Positions 34,750 to 45,994 of a DNA stretch of 64,000 nt are shown here, in pieces. The position numbers and the translations under genes were made by a program. Below the pieces are notes generated by a model that was not told where the DNA came from, ran no database searches, and saw only the letters and a program-made list of their open reading frames with translations. This DNA is from Epiperipatus broadwayi (Eukaryota; Onychophora; Udeonychophora; Euonychophora; Peripatidae): assembly GCA_028023455.1 (NCBI GenBank), contig JAQFVV010000031.1, positions 2,852,001 through 2,916,000 on the forward strand. The letters are read 5' to 3'. Position 1 is the stretch's first letter, and each line of letters starts with the position of its first letter.

Positions 34750-35110
34750 TATTTTTCAATGTCTTCTTTTGACAGTTTTATTTTTCATATTTATAGAATA
34801 AATAGTTTTATGTATAATTAATTTCATTGCAATAACGTGTTTAAATGCATCAGCAAAATAATATGCATTGCTCTCTAAATTAATTTTTTGATATTTTTAT
34901 AAGTGGTTGAGTAAATATCATAAGCTAGCTATCATAATTGATGACCATTTCCTAAGTCTTTAATATTGAGACAGTACATTACCTACATTGTTACTTATCT
35001 TTTCAATCTTATTAATTAATTTTGCAGTAAATGTAATGTCAATACAAGCTTATTGTTCAGTAAGCTAGAACAATCTGAGCTCATTTCTAATCTTTTAAAA
35101 CTGGAAAACT
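34750..35110. other. AT-rich stretch with no recognisable feature
   Basis: Nothing recognised on either strand. Confidence 0.45.
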
Positions 35111-35119
35111 TTTTTTTCC

Positions 35120-35262
35120 ATTTCAGATTTAAAATTCAGATTAAAACAACTGAAAATCAGCATATTAATTACTGCCTCATAAAACTATTATAATAAATTA
35201 AATTTACATAAATTTTGTGAAATTATTTTTGAAATATGTCTTATATATGATAATATTTTATA
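35120..35262. repeat. Dispersed repeat, family G, copy 1
   Basis: Aligns in the same orientation with 38,199-38,350. Shared blocks are TTTCAGAYTTAAAATTCARA, TACYGCCTCATRAAACTATT and TGAAATATGTCTTAYATATG (with small differences). It shows no coding potential and no terminal repeats, so its class is unknown. Confidence 0.65.
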
Positions 35263-35279
35263 TATAATAATATTATTCA

Positions 35280-38190
35280 GTTTTCTATCAACCATGAGGT
35301 CTTCCATATAGTTGTGAGTTGGCTCAGATTTATAAGGATTGCTAAATACAGAAGTTCAAAAATAAAAAAGGTATTACATGTAATAATATGTATATTCAAA
35401 TGTTAAAATTATTAAATGTTATATTGTAAAATAGTATTAAATAATGTAATAGGTTTGTTAAAAATATTTAAATTTAAAAGAAGATGGTAACTTATATAAA
35501 TTATGTTAAAACTTTCTCTTATCAAATATATAAGGAATGTATTCCAAACAACTCAGTTGAGAAATAGATTATAAATAAATAACTTAAAAATAAGACAAAA
35601 AAAATTAAGCAATTTAATAATTAATGTTTTGCAAGTTTAGACAATTAAATACTGAAAGTGTTTTTGAAATTGCACGTAAAATAAAAATCTCATGAAAAAT
35701 ATGATCAAAGGTGTTAAAAACAAGATCAAGGTGTTCAAAAACAAGAAGTAAAATTTATATGAGCAGTTTTTTTGAAAGCTATTAATGTTTTTACTTTATT
35801 TAAGTTACATCAAACCTTCATTATTCTGACTGAAACAAACGAAGGAAAAACTGCTGAAATCTACCCTGGTTTACTGGCAGACCTGATCAAACTATATATT
35901 TGAATGAATCACCAATTAAAATGAAAAAAACAATGCTTCAATCTCAAATTTCAGAGATAGGAGATTGTTAAAAAGTATTATGCCAACTTAACAAAAGGAA
36001 TCAATATTTTCAATTATAGGAGAAATTGAATACTTGCTATAGAATTTTTGATTTGTAAGTAAATAAACTGTTAAGACTGTTATTCTAATATAGGAGCCAT
36101 TTAAGTTTCATTTTAGTATATATTTAATTTTAATAAATTGTATTTTATATTATTGATTGATAAAGCAGGAAGCAATAATTTAAAAAAGAAGAAAAAGTTA
36201 ATTGCATTTTTAAAGCAACAGATGTTTTAAAAAAATTTGTAAAAAAAAAAAAAGAGAAATTCACCTTATATTGTATTTACTATATCTATTTTGTGATTCA
36301 TTAACATTTTTTAAAAAAGTTTGTTTTTACTGTGAAATTGTCAGATAAATAATTAAAGCTGTAATTCACAATTTAAACAAATGTGTACACTTTTAAAGTA
36401 GTTAACTCTTTCACAAAAGTGAGCTGTGATGGTGCTACCATATTTGACATTTAGGTGGCATGAGGGTGCTGTGATCACTGCTTTTCTATATTGTTTTAAA
36501 GCATTGTGGCATGTGACAGGCTGCAATGATTTTTTCTATGAAGTTTCCATTTTTACTGTATTAATTTTAAAAAAAATTCCAAGAGATATCAGCAGTATAT
36601 GGATACTTTTGTCTGTGATTGATAGCATAGGACATTCTATTGTTCTAACAAAGCTATGAAAGAAGTAGTGATTTGTGATTGACTGATGCTTTAGATTCTT
36701 TTTCCCTGTGGCTAAATGCACAAAAACATGATTTTCAGTAATTATTAATGATTATGATGCAATATTTTTGTAAAAGACTTATTAAACCAAAACTATATCA
36801 CTAGTGGGAAGCTTGTTTTGGAAAACATATTTTAAAAAAAAACAGCTCTTAGAATGTATAGAAAGTATGTTATGAGAAGTGGAAATTGCTGCAGAAACAG
36901 CCATTAAAGGCTAAATAGAAAATAGTTTTTGTAAAAACTGTAAGTGAAATATTTTAATAACAATTAATAATTTATTAGCTTTTAAAATTTTTTTGTTTCT
37001 TTGATGATAACTAATTCTAAATATATCATTTTTAATGACATAAAATTCTAATATGTAATATTTCATTTTTCTAACTTTTTGAATAGGTATCATGGAGTCA
37101 ATAATGATGTGTTTCTTTAATATCAGTAATATTTTCAGTTATATACTTATTTTTACAATTTTAAAATATTAATTTTAAATATATTTTTATTTTAATTATT
37201 AGAAGGCATAAATATTTTTAATGTAATATATAAATTAATTTTGTAATATACATAAAAAAGATTTAATTACACGCAATAAAAATCAAACATGGTACCATAT
37301 TAAAAATATTAGTTGCTAAAGTCTGTTCAAAAATTTCTGGGTAGGTTGATACTGTTGTAGTTAAGTTCAAGGTTTGTTTTGAAATTTGATCAAGCCCATT
37401 TGTACATATATATATATATATATTTCATATTATTATTAGATCACTGTTAAATGACTTATTATTGCACTGTATCTATACGGTGAATTTATTCACAGGGGTC
37501 AGAACCAAAGGACTACTACCTCAGTTAATTAAGGTTTTCTATGGTAAACAGGGTCAGATTCATAGAACCACATTTCATAATTAGGTTGTGTTATTGTTAA
37601 ATTGGGATTCAGACTTAAACTGGCCACTCCCTAGAGTTATGACTTTAAAAAAATTGTATTAGATATACATGTGTGATTATACTGCGAAGCTTCTGATATA
37701 AATAAATGTATATTCTATTTATGTGATCATCCATGCATAGAGTCATATTCAGGGCATATTAAAGGCCATGGATATATTTTACAGCAAATGTGCTCAATTA
37801 TTATAAAAAGTTGTATTATGAGATTTAATTAAAAGATTAAGGTTTTAAAAATAGTTGAAATAGACCTTGGATACTTTGTTTTTCACTGTGCATGTGAACT
37901 AAAAAGAAAAAAAAAGATTGGAGAAATGGTTTTATTACAAAAAAAAAAGAAAATAAATAATTGTCTGATAATTATAGTATTTTGTAATAAACTATTGATT
38001 TGTTATTGGTTTTAATAGTGTATCTTGAAAATAGTGATTGAGTGGTAGTCATAATCACACTGAAGAAAAAAAATTCAAAGTTTATTTAAATATATATGTA
38101 TAAAAACAATATATGTGTTGGTCTATTTTCTGATATTTAATGTCAGGTTGCAGTGTGTATAACAGTAAATAATTGAAACATGTATAGTCT
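35280..38190. other. AT-rich stretch with no supported gene
   Basis: A 77-codon frame at 36,426-36,659 (MMVLPYLTFRWHEGAVITAF onward) is slightly less AT-rich but shows no domain. A (TA)n run lies at 37,406-37,424. The patch at 37,490-37,640 is less AT-rich and unassigned. Confidence 0.4.
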
Positions 38191-38198
38191 GACCTTTA

Positions 38199-38350
38199 CA
38201 ATTTCAGACTTAAAATTCAAATTAAACAATGGAAAGTCAACAATTACCGCCTCATGAAACTATTATAATAAATTTAATTTATATAAATTTTGTGAAACTA
38301 TTTTTGGAATATGTCTTACATATGATAGTAATAATGCACTATATAATAAA
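38199..38350. repeat. Dispersed repeat, family G, copy 2
   Basis: Second copy of the repeat at 35,120-35,262, about 3 kb downstream in the same orientation. Confidence 0.65.
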
Positions 38351-38369
38351 ATTCTTTTATATTACATAG

Positions 38370-40130
38370 GTAAAATTTAAAAGAGCTTTCAAATTGTTTG
38401 ATTAGGAAATCAAATAGCTAATTGATTTAACAGTTCTATTTATTCTACTAAACTGAAATTCTTTGCTACTTTATCAGCTCACAATTGATCCAGATACTTT
38501 TACTTTTTGAGTTCAATGCTCTATTATTACACAAAAATGCATACTAGAAATACCTTTAAATAACATACAATCCAGAATTCTGATGTAAATAAGTAGTGAA
38601 GAAGAAGACTGTTGACCAGAAGAATGAATATCAGAAATAATTTATATGTCTATAGTTTTGTCAAATTTGAAAAATATTTATGGAAATGCAACACCAGTGA
38701 TTAAATACATGGTAACACTGGTTAGAGAATATAGCAGGTGATTCCATATTTCCAAAATGTTTTATAGTACTACTGCAAAAAGAATTTTGTGAATTAAAAT
38801 ATAGAGCAAAGTGAAGTAAAAATATATGAAGATTACTGAACTTATTTAGATTTGGCAAATAATGTCACCATTTAGCAAATAATACTTCAGAATTTCTGGA
38901 AATATTACAATATATGTCAGAGATAAATACAGAAAATATAATTAAAGATAATTACTAAAAGAAATTAACAATTTTTTTATTAAAAAAATAAAAATAAAGT
39001 GAAAATAATATAAAGTTAATTAATAATTGAAAATATTAATACAAATAAAAGCATTAAGAATTAAATTTGAAAGAAAGACTATTTAATATAAATAACTTAA
39101 TATTCAAAGGAAATTTATATAGAAAAGAAAAGTTTGTATTAGATGTGTTGTATCAGTGTTTGTTTATGGGTATAATATTTGGACTTTAATAAAAAAAATC
39201 AATATAAAAAGTATATAACTGAGTGAAAAATAGAGACATTTATGTCGAAATTAATTAGTGAGTTGGATAGAAAAGATAAAATATATGGAAAAGAAAAATT
39301 ATAATCAAAATAAATAAATTAACCTAAAAAGTTTTTTTATTTTACAATGGACTGATGATTATTAAAAGTAATGATAATGTAATTTGACATTAATTTAATT
39401 TGTTTTCAATAACATGTTTTTCAAAAGTCTATTAATTAAGTGATTTTTAAAATTATTGATAAATTTTACTCCATTAATATGTAATTTTAACTATCAATGA
39501 AAATTCCAATTTTTATTAAATATTATGAACAAGACTTTATTCTTTTTAATTATATATGTGTAAAAAATAAAATTTTATTTATACAAAAACATTTTTGACT
39601 TTTTAAATCTTTACATTTCTGTTTAAAAATATTTTAATATCTACAAGGTTTAAAATTAGTTACTATAATAATAAAGATTAGAAATTGGATCAGAGATGTA
39701 GAATGGTTTAAAGTAAAATACCAAAAAGTTATTCTGATTTGGCATATAATGATTTTCATTAAATAAATTGTCTAACAAAAAAAACAAACAATCAAAAAAA
39801 AATTTGAACATTCAAAGTTTAGAATTTAACAAACAATAGTAGAATATAAAATAGAAATATTTGACAACAAAAGATGATGCCAATCTAGTTTTATAAAATA
39901 AAAGCTAAACTAAAGAAGATTTAAAGAATCAGGAAATATTGATTAACTGAAAGTTATTACAAATATGCAATCGAATTAATTAGATAGAATTAAAAAATAC
40001 CAAAAATGTTTTAACAAAATCCAAATTCTAATTATAAAATTTATTTACATAAAAATTATAATCAAAAAATTGTATTTAATTATGTTTTTATTAACTTAAA
40101 TTTTTTTTTTAAAAAAAATAGATATTATTT
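38370..40130. other. AT-rich, A-biased stretch with no recognisable gene
   Basis: Strongly A-rich on the plus strand, with only short frames. Confidence 0.5.
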
Positions 40131-40135
40131 TTAGG

Positions 40136-40351
40136 AATGTAGAAATATCACATGATCACTATTCTTTATGCTAGCACATAACTGTTATTAAAACAGGCAA
40201 GACTCTCCATACAGTAGTGCCACTCAGTGCCAACCAGAGTAATCAATGGATGGGATTTTATGCACAAGCCTTCTGGCATCCATTGATTACTCTGGTTGGC
40301 ACAGAGTGACACTACTATATGGAGAGTTTTGCCTGTTTTAATGTAGAAATA
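40136..40351. mobile_element. Hairpin element, family A copy 2, with exact 12-bp flanking repeat
   Basis: The insert (40,148-40,339, 192 bp) lies between exact 12-bp repeats AATGTAGAAATA (40,136-40,147 and 40,340-40,351). It starts TCACATGATCACTATTCTTT and then forms a hairpin with arms of about 63 bp (40,190-40,252 and 40,276-40,339), outer sequence AAACAGGCAARACTCTCCAT, inner ACCAGAGTAATCAATGGATG. It is an internally deleted form of the element at 14,244. Non-coding. Confidence 0.85.
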
Positions 40352-40359
40352 GTTAAATA

Positions 40360-42735
40360 ATTTAATTGGAGATCATCATCTTTATTTCTACTATAAGTGC
40401 TTTTTATTATTAAACATTTTCTTAATAGGAATTTGGGCTTATTTATATTCTAGCATTGTATGTATAATTCAATATTTATTGATAAAGTATTAGACAGCAA
40501 AACACTTGAAACTTAACAAAATGAAAACAAAAACCTTTATCAAAATGTGGAAAGCCTCTTCCTCTAAACATTGTTCAATAACAACAATAAAAAGTCACTA
40601 TAAGTGTAAAATTCAACCATTAGTAAAATTCTAATGCAATGGAACAAAACATATCTGCTAACATAATAAAGTTTGCTCTAAAGTATAAATAGTATTAATC
40701 CATTAGTAATGGTTCATTTCTTTATCCACAATCATAATGAATTCAAAGGAGCAATGTCACTATAGATGTTTCATCTATGGACACAAACTTCAGTATTTTT
40801 AAAAAATGGTGTTGATCATGTCTATACAAAAGGGAAAAAATAATATAATATCTTTGAATGAATAATCAAATCATGCCCATACAATTTTTTTTGAATGATT
40901 TGAAAGCAAAATAAATTATATTACTTTGCATTAAGTGGTATTTTTCTAGACTATTCTTCAAACATAGTCTGAATATGAAAGAAATATGCTTTCAATCAGA
41001 TCTGTTAATGTTTTGTTATTCCTTAGCTTTTCTGTCCCTTTTCAAAGTATTGTCACAATATTTAACAAGTTTCTGAGTAATTTCTCCATTTTTTCTATCA
41101 CATATATTGATTATAACTATAATAATTAATTTTATTTAAACCGGAACTTAATTGTTTTTAATATCTTTGATAGCTATTGTGAGTTTATGTAAGTTTCTTA
41201 ATATTATTTTCAAAGTATCTGGGAATATTAACTCCAGTCAGTTTTTCTTCAATTCCATTTCTGAACAAAATGAATTATTATAAGAATGTGAATTCCAAGA
41301 CTAATAAAATTTGGCTTATCTTGGCTTTTGGAGAAAAGATTCAGTATTAGTAGATTGAGAGACATTGGTAAATGATATTTTTAAAAACCAAACAAAAAAA
41401 ACATTGATCAATGTTTGTTTCTGTATATATACCTTAATACAACATTTTTTTGATCGATATTATAAAGTATATGCAAGTTATAAAGCCATCTTTCTTAAAC
41501 TTGTAAACATACCTTATCTTTAATTGCATATCATCAACAACTGTAATGGAAATTGGAATATATATATAAAAGGTATTAGAATATTTGGAAAAAAAGAATA
41601 GAGCCAGTTTGTATTAATGATTTTGAAAACACTGAATATATAAAGATTTTCTTTTTTAATAATGATTGCTACATCAATGGAATATTTTTCAATAAAAACA
41701 TATTGTTTAATAAATGTTTTGAAATAATGGTAACGTACTAGCTCTATCTGATTCAAATGTCTCATAACATAAATAATATTAATTTGAGTTTTAATAAAGT
41801 TTAGAAAAAACATTTTAAAAGTTTGGTATTTAAGAGTACATGTAATAATGCACATACTCAGTTATGTTATAAAATTCTGTCATTTCTACCTTTTAATAGA
41901 TTTTATTTTGGTTGCTTGTTTTTTTTAAAAGTAATTAAAGGCAGCAAAATATTATAAATTTTTAAAAAAGATAATCCTAAAGTTTTTTTTTAAATTGCAT
42001 TCTTGTTGTTCTGATTGTGGTCTATTTTTAATTTATTTTAACTAAAGCTGAAACTTGTTTTTACATTTATTTTTTAATTAATTCTAAATAAGATTACTCT
42101 GATTAGAATATCTTTAATTAAGATTAAGTCTGAGATAAATATTTGCCCTGGTAAGAACTACTAATTAAAAGATGTTATGGAAGATAAGAGCTCATATAAA
42201 TAGCCCTGGGATTTCAAACTAATTTCTTCAGCTATTAAGAATATTACCTTGCTGTCTAGAAGTTTCTGCCAAAATTATGTTGCAGACTTCTAATTGATAA
42301 TTAGAATATTTCTACAGTATGAAAAAACTATACACTAGGAAGAATTGCCTCACTTTCATGCCATGCTAAACCAACTTAAAGATGTCCCCTTCCTTCTGAA
42401 CAGAAATGGAAACCTAAAGTCTTCACCAGAATTCTACAGTAGAATGAACTATATGGGCTTTTCTGAAAGACTTCTGCTGTCTTAAACTTATATCTTGAGG
42501 TAACTTGTTTCCTTTATTCTTACCAAGGTTTTAAAGTCTTAGCTTAATCTTAAAAAAATAACCTATTTTTATAATATCTTTTATGTGTTCAATTTAAATA
42601 TTTTGAGCATTTATTCTGTGTGATATTATTGTATTTATAGTGCATACTGGAATCTTAGTTTTAAGATTCCAGATTTGTTTTAAATTTATTTATCTGAGAG
42701 TGTATTGTAAGTTTTATATTTTGTATGCTTAATAT
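40360..42735. other. AT-rich stretch with no supported gene
   Basis: A 111-codon minus-strand frame at 41,520-41,855 is Ile/Phe-rich with no motif and is not supported. A less AT-rich patch at 42,190-42,480 is unassigned. Confidence 0.4.
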
Positions 42736-42742
42736 GTCTTCT

Positions 42743-43135
42743 TTCATTTTATAGTTAAAATCCAAAGTGCATGTGCAACAGTTTAATGCTGTTTAAATAT
42801 ATTACAGTTTATAAACATCACACTATATAAAATAATTGACTTATTTACATACATTTAATTTCAAATAAGAATGACGTATCATAAATTCTAGTAAATTTCA
42901 CTAGTGTCATTCATTCAAGCATGTAAAAGCAATTTAAAGTGATTATTTAATATCTTCATGTTTTCACTTTCAAACACTTAAGATTTGCCCATACAAAAGC
43001 ATTTGGGTTTGAAAAGATAGAAGGCCATTCTATTTTTTCCAAAGACTTTATCATGAGGTTGAAGTGTTAGTATTCATTCATTTTATAGTTAAAATCCAAA
43101 GCGCATGTGCAACAGTTTAATGCTGTTTAAATATA
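42743..43135. repeat. Pair of 59-bp direct repeats, one mismatch, 334 bp apart
   Basis: The unit TTCATTTTATAGTTAAAATC... through GTTTAAATATA occurs at 42,743-42,801 and 43,077-43,135 with a single T/C difference. The 275-bp interval between them has no recognised content. The cause could be an insertion with an unusually long duplication, short terminal repeats, or a local duplication. Confidence 0.85.
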
Positions 43136-43770
43136 ATACTAACCCTTGCTAAATGCTTTGGCAGATCTTCATAATTTTCTTTAACCCAGCTGTCCACCTC
43201 TTGTTTTATACTGAAATTAATTTTAAATAAGTTTATTTTGCATTTCTTGCATACTGTAAATCTTTTGGTTGGCAGCTTATCGTGTATAGTGTTCTGGTTT
43301 TCTAAAATTGAGGTTTTGTTTCTTCGTTCTAAGATTACGTTAGATTGTAATCATTCCTCATGTTTTTTTATCCTGTATGTGAAATTAACCATGATTTGCC
43401 TTAAAAGTGGTATATTATGAGCTGTTTCTGCAGACAAATGATGTCTCTAGTTTCAAGGTACTAGAGAATGCTTGTCTCGTGCCGTTTCATTGATTTCCTA
43501 CAAAATCTCATTCTTCTGCTATCTCTGAATTAGGCAATTAGAATTGGTTTTTATAAATTGCCAGCAGGAAGAAATTATCAATTTTTTTAACTTTGTAGGT
43601 GAGAAAGCTAAATGTTCTGCCAGAGTGCTTAATGTTTTAATATTTGCAGTACTCATATACACTCTCTGATGAATATACTAATAATTCTAGGTCAACTTTC
43701 ATATTTTGTTTGCTAGATTTATTTTATTTTTGCTTGAATTTAATAACATTTTTAATTATTTAAACTTAGT
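43130..43770 (-). pseudogene. Fossil coding segment, unidentified, minus strand
   Basis: This stretch is less AT-rich, and on the minus strand joined frames read like real protein: LAEHLAFSPTKLKKLI, then NIPLLRQIMVNFTYRIKKHE, then (after a one-base shift) NVILERRNKTSILENQNTIH and KRFTVCKKCKINLFKINFSI, ending DLPKHLARVSI. A C-x2-C pair is present. Stops and frame shifts occur throughout. I cannot name the family; a decayed transposon protein is more likely than a host gene given the surroundings. Confidence 0.35.
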
Positions 43771-43899
43771 TTTGCTGATGTTTGTCTTAGTGTTTTTTTT
43801 TCTCAATTGTCTGAACAATATTAATGAGCTCTTGTTCTTCCTGGGTCTGGTCGATGCAAATCATCATCATCATTAATTTTTGATCACAGTAAACAAATT

Positions 43900-44670
43900 T
43901 TCCAGATATGCAGTGATCTGGTGGTGGCCTCCATGATCAAAAGGAATTAAGAACCATCTGGAACACTATATAGTTCATATTTAGGCAATTATTAAATATT
44001 AAAATTAAGCATTATTAAATAAAATATGAATAGTTTATAAGCAATTACATAAACTTTGTAGAATATTATTTTGTAATACATTTCTAGTATTGATTTTTAT
44101 ATATCTTGCAATCTTCACTTATTCTATTTCCTAATTACAAAAAATGAAATATTTTATGACATCCAACATCTATTGTATTCTATTTTAATAAAGATAGACT
44201 GTCGACATGTGATCAAGTTTGTAGGTTTTTTTGCATGCATTTTGCTTTAAAGTTTGATTTGAATATGAAAAAAATAACTTACTATATAAATGCATACTAT
44301 TTTAAGGAAAGTTAATTCATTCATTTTTTAAAATTATAATTTGTCAAAAAAATTTTTTTGTTGTACATTTTCATTATTTTTAAACTGTAATTTTTTATGT
44401 TGAAAATGCATATAATGATAATAAAGAAGAGGAATCACTCATCACCAAACTGGCCAACTGATGAGATATTTAAAAGTTTAAGTTTTTCTTAAACATTAAA
44501 AAAAAATGATGAATTGTTATTTATGTTAACTATGAAAAGACTATTTAATTTTAAAACATTTTAAAAATTTGTTTGTCATCTGGAAAAAATTCTACATTAA
44601 ATCTTATTCACAGATATAATAAGCCATTGCTAATCACAATGCCACAAAACTTTTTAAAGAATCGTAAATT
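43900..44670. other. AT-rich stretch with no recognisable feature
   Basis: Nothing recognised on either strand. Confidence 0.45.
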
Positions 44671-44671
44671 A

Positions 44672-44697
44672 AATAATAATAATAATAATAATAATAA
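44672..44697. repeat. (AAT)n microsatellite
   Basis: About eight AAT units. Confidence 0.9.
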
Positions 44698-44891
44698 CTG
44701 ATTTTTTATTTTATTTAAAAAAGATAATAGAATTATAGTAAAAGATTTAACTAATTTTAAAATTATCCAGTACAAACTTTACAAAAGTCATGCTAAAAAG
44801 ATATGAAATAAATCAATGCCCATTGATAAAAGTTATGTACCTTTTATGATTTATATCACATAAACATTCCTTCTTTAGAATGTTCTTTTTT

Positions 44892-45250
44892 ACTAAAACA
44901 GGCAAAACTCTCTATTTGTATTGGCACTCAGGGCAAGCCAGAGTAATCAATGGATGCCAGAAGGTTTATGCATAAAATCCCCATCTAGGGCCTACTCATC
45001 CAATATTCACAGACTAGTTTCTGGCTTGTGTCCTTTGTCAGTGAGGAGCCTGGGATCTGAGAGCCCTGCACCTAGATTTTAGGATCTAATGCAACCCCCC
45101 AGCAGCCACTTTTTATCTCTACTTAACTACAAAACTATGAGTATTAAATTGAAAACACTGTAATATTTTCAATGCAAGCTCATTATTCTATATAGTCATA
45201 TACGTCTGAACTCAGTTCAGTACCTATACATTTTGATGATTTTGGCTCTT
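44892..45250. mobile_element. Family A element, left-arm copy only
   Basis: It begins TAAAACAGGCAAAACTCTCT and continues through AGCCAGAGTAATCAATGGAT, CCTACTCATCCAATATTCAC, GTCAGTGAGGAGCCTGGGAT and GAACTCAGTTCAG, parallel to 14,283-14,640. No matching right arm follows. It appears to be a truncated copy with the arm better preserved than in the full-length element. Confidence 0.75.
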
Positions 45251-45259
45251 TAATAATTA

Positions 45260-45595
45260 TATATGTTCAAAAGAATGTGTGGTAGTATGGAAGTTCTTTA
45301 ATACATTTATAAAATGTTCTCTTTGTTTATCAGATCTTGATCCTAGACATTTCTCATGGAGCCATTAATGTAATATTGGCTCATCTGATCAGAGTGTTCT
45401 ATGTAAAATATTAAAAGCGTTGCCACCATTAATAATTCTATAGTTAATAATATAAAAGTACTTGCATTGACATATTCCAAAAGACATACTTCGATTTTTA
45501 TATAATTTGATAGTATGTAATATATATATATATATATAATTGTGCTTTATGCACATGTAATGAAAATACATAGTGTAGTAATTAATAATCTTAAT
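45260..45595. other. AT-rich stretch with no recognisable feature
   Basis: (TA)n at 45,519-45,538. The 60-codon minus-strand frame here is not supported. Confidence 0.45.
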
Positions 45596-45599
45596 TAAT

Positions 45600-45650
45600 T
45601 ATCTGAGCGCTTTCGAGAAATCTAAGTTTCCCATAATCATAGCTTGTTAC
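45600..45650 (-). ncRNA. Hammerhead-like motif downstream of PLE-5
   Basis: The minus strand reads AAGCT, ATGATTA, stem II GGGAAA / TTTCTC around CTTAGA, then GAAAGCGCTC and AGAT. GAAA followed by the palindrome AGCGCT parallels GAAAGTACT in the other PLEs. The core 3-8 pair would be A-U. Alignment of the core is by eye and uncertain. Confidence 0.3.
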
Positions 45651-45990
45651 CTACCAATTGAGAAATGCTTGTAATAAAACCTTATGTAAATTTATGCAAA
45701 TTGACTATAGCGTCCATTTTTTGAAAATGCAGAAGCAAGTTTCTCTTCTGTTTATAGCTGTGGGGTCGCTTGATCTATAGAAGGCTTCTTTGACCTTGCG
45801 TTTAGCATCATTCCTTTCAGTACAGATCATCTTGGCAGTTGTTGGTTGGAAGGCATGGCCAGCAGACTTTTCGTGCCCAGCAAATATTGAGCCCCCCTCT
45901 GTCTTAATTTTAGTTCTGCTGTATATATCTGTGCTGTGCCACTCTAGTGGCAATATTAGTCTTAGTTTCTCCATAGTAGATTATTAATTA
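45600..45990 (-). pseudogene. Penelope-like retroelement fragment PLE-5: C-terminal GIY-YIG part
   Basis: The minus strand reads YYGETKTNIATRVAQHR from about 45,980 (the YIG half of GIY-YIG), then, after a frame shift, AGHEKSAGHAFQPTTAKMIC, RNDAKRKVKEAFYRSSDPTA and INRRETCFC to the stop near 45,705. The pattern of His, the ERN-like block, KRKVKEA and INR matches the end of PLE nucleases. It is much less AT-rich than PLE-1 to PLE-3, so it belongs to another family or arrived later. RT and the GIY half are missing. A hammerhead-like motif lies just downstream. Confidence 0.75.
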
Positions 45991-45994
45991 AAAT

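Noticed and set aside
36426-36659. 77-codon frame with slightly lower AT content
   Set aside because: No recognisable domain, an overlapping frame on the other strand, and no splice or promoter evidence.
41520-41855. 111-codon minus-strand frame
   Set aside because: Ile/Phe/Tyr-rich composition expected by chance in this AT content; no motif.
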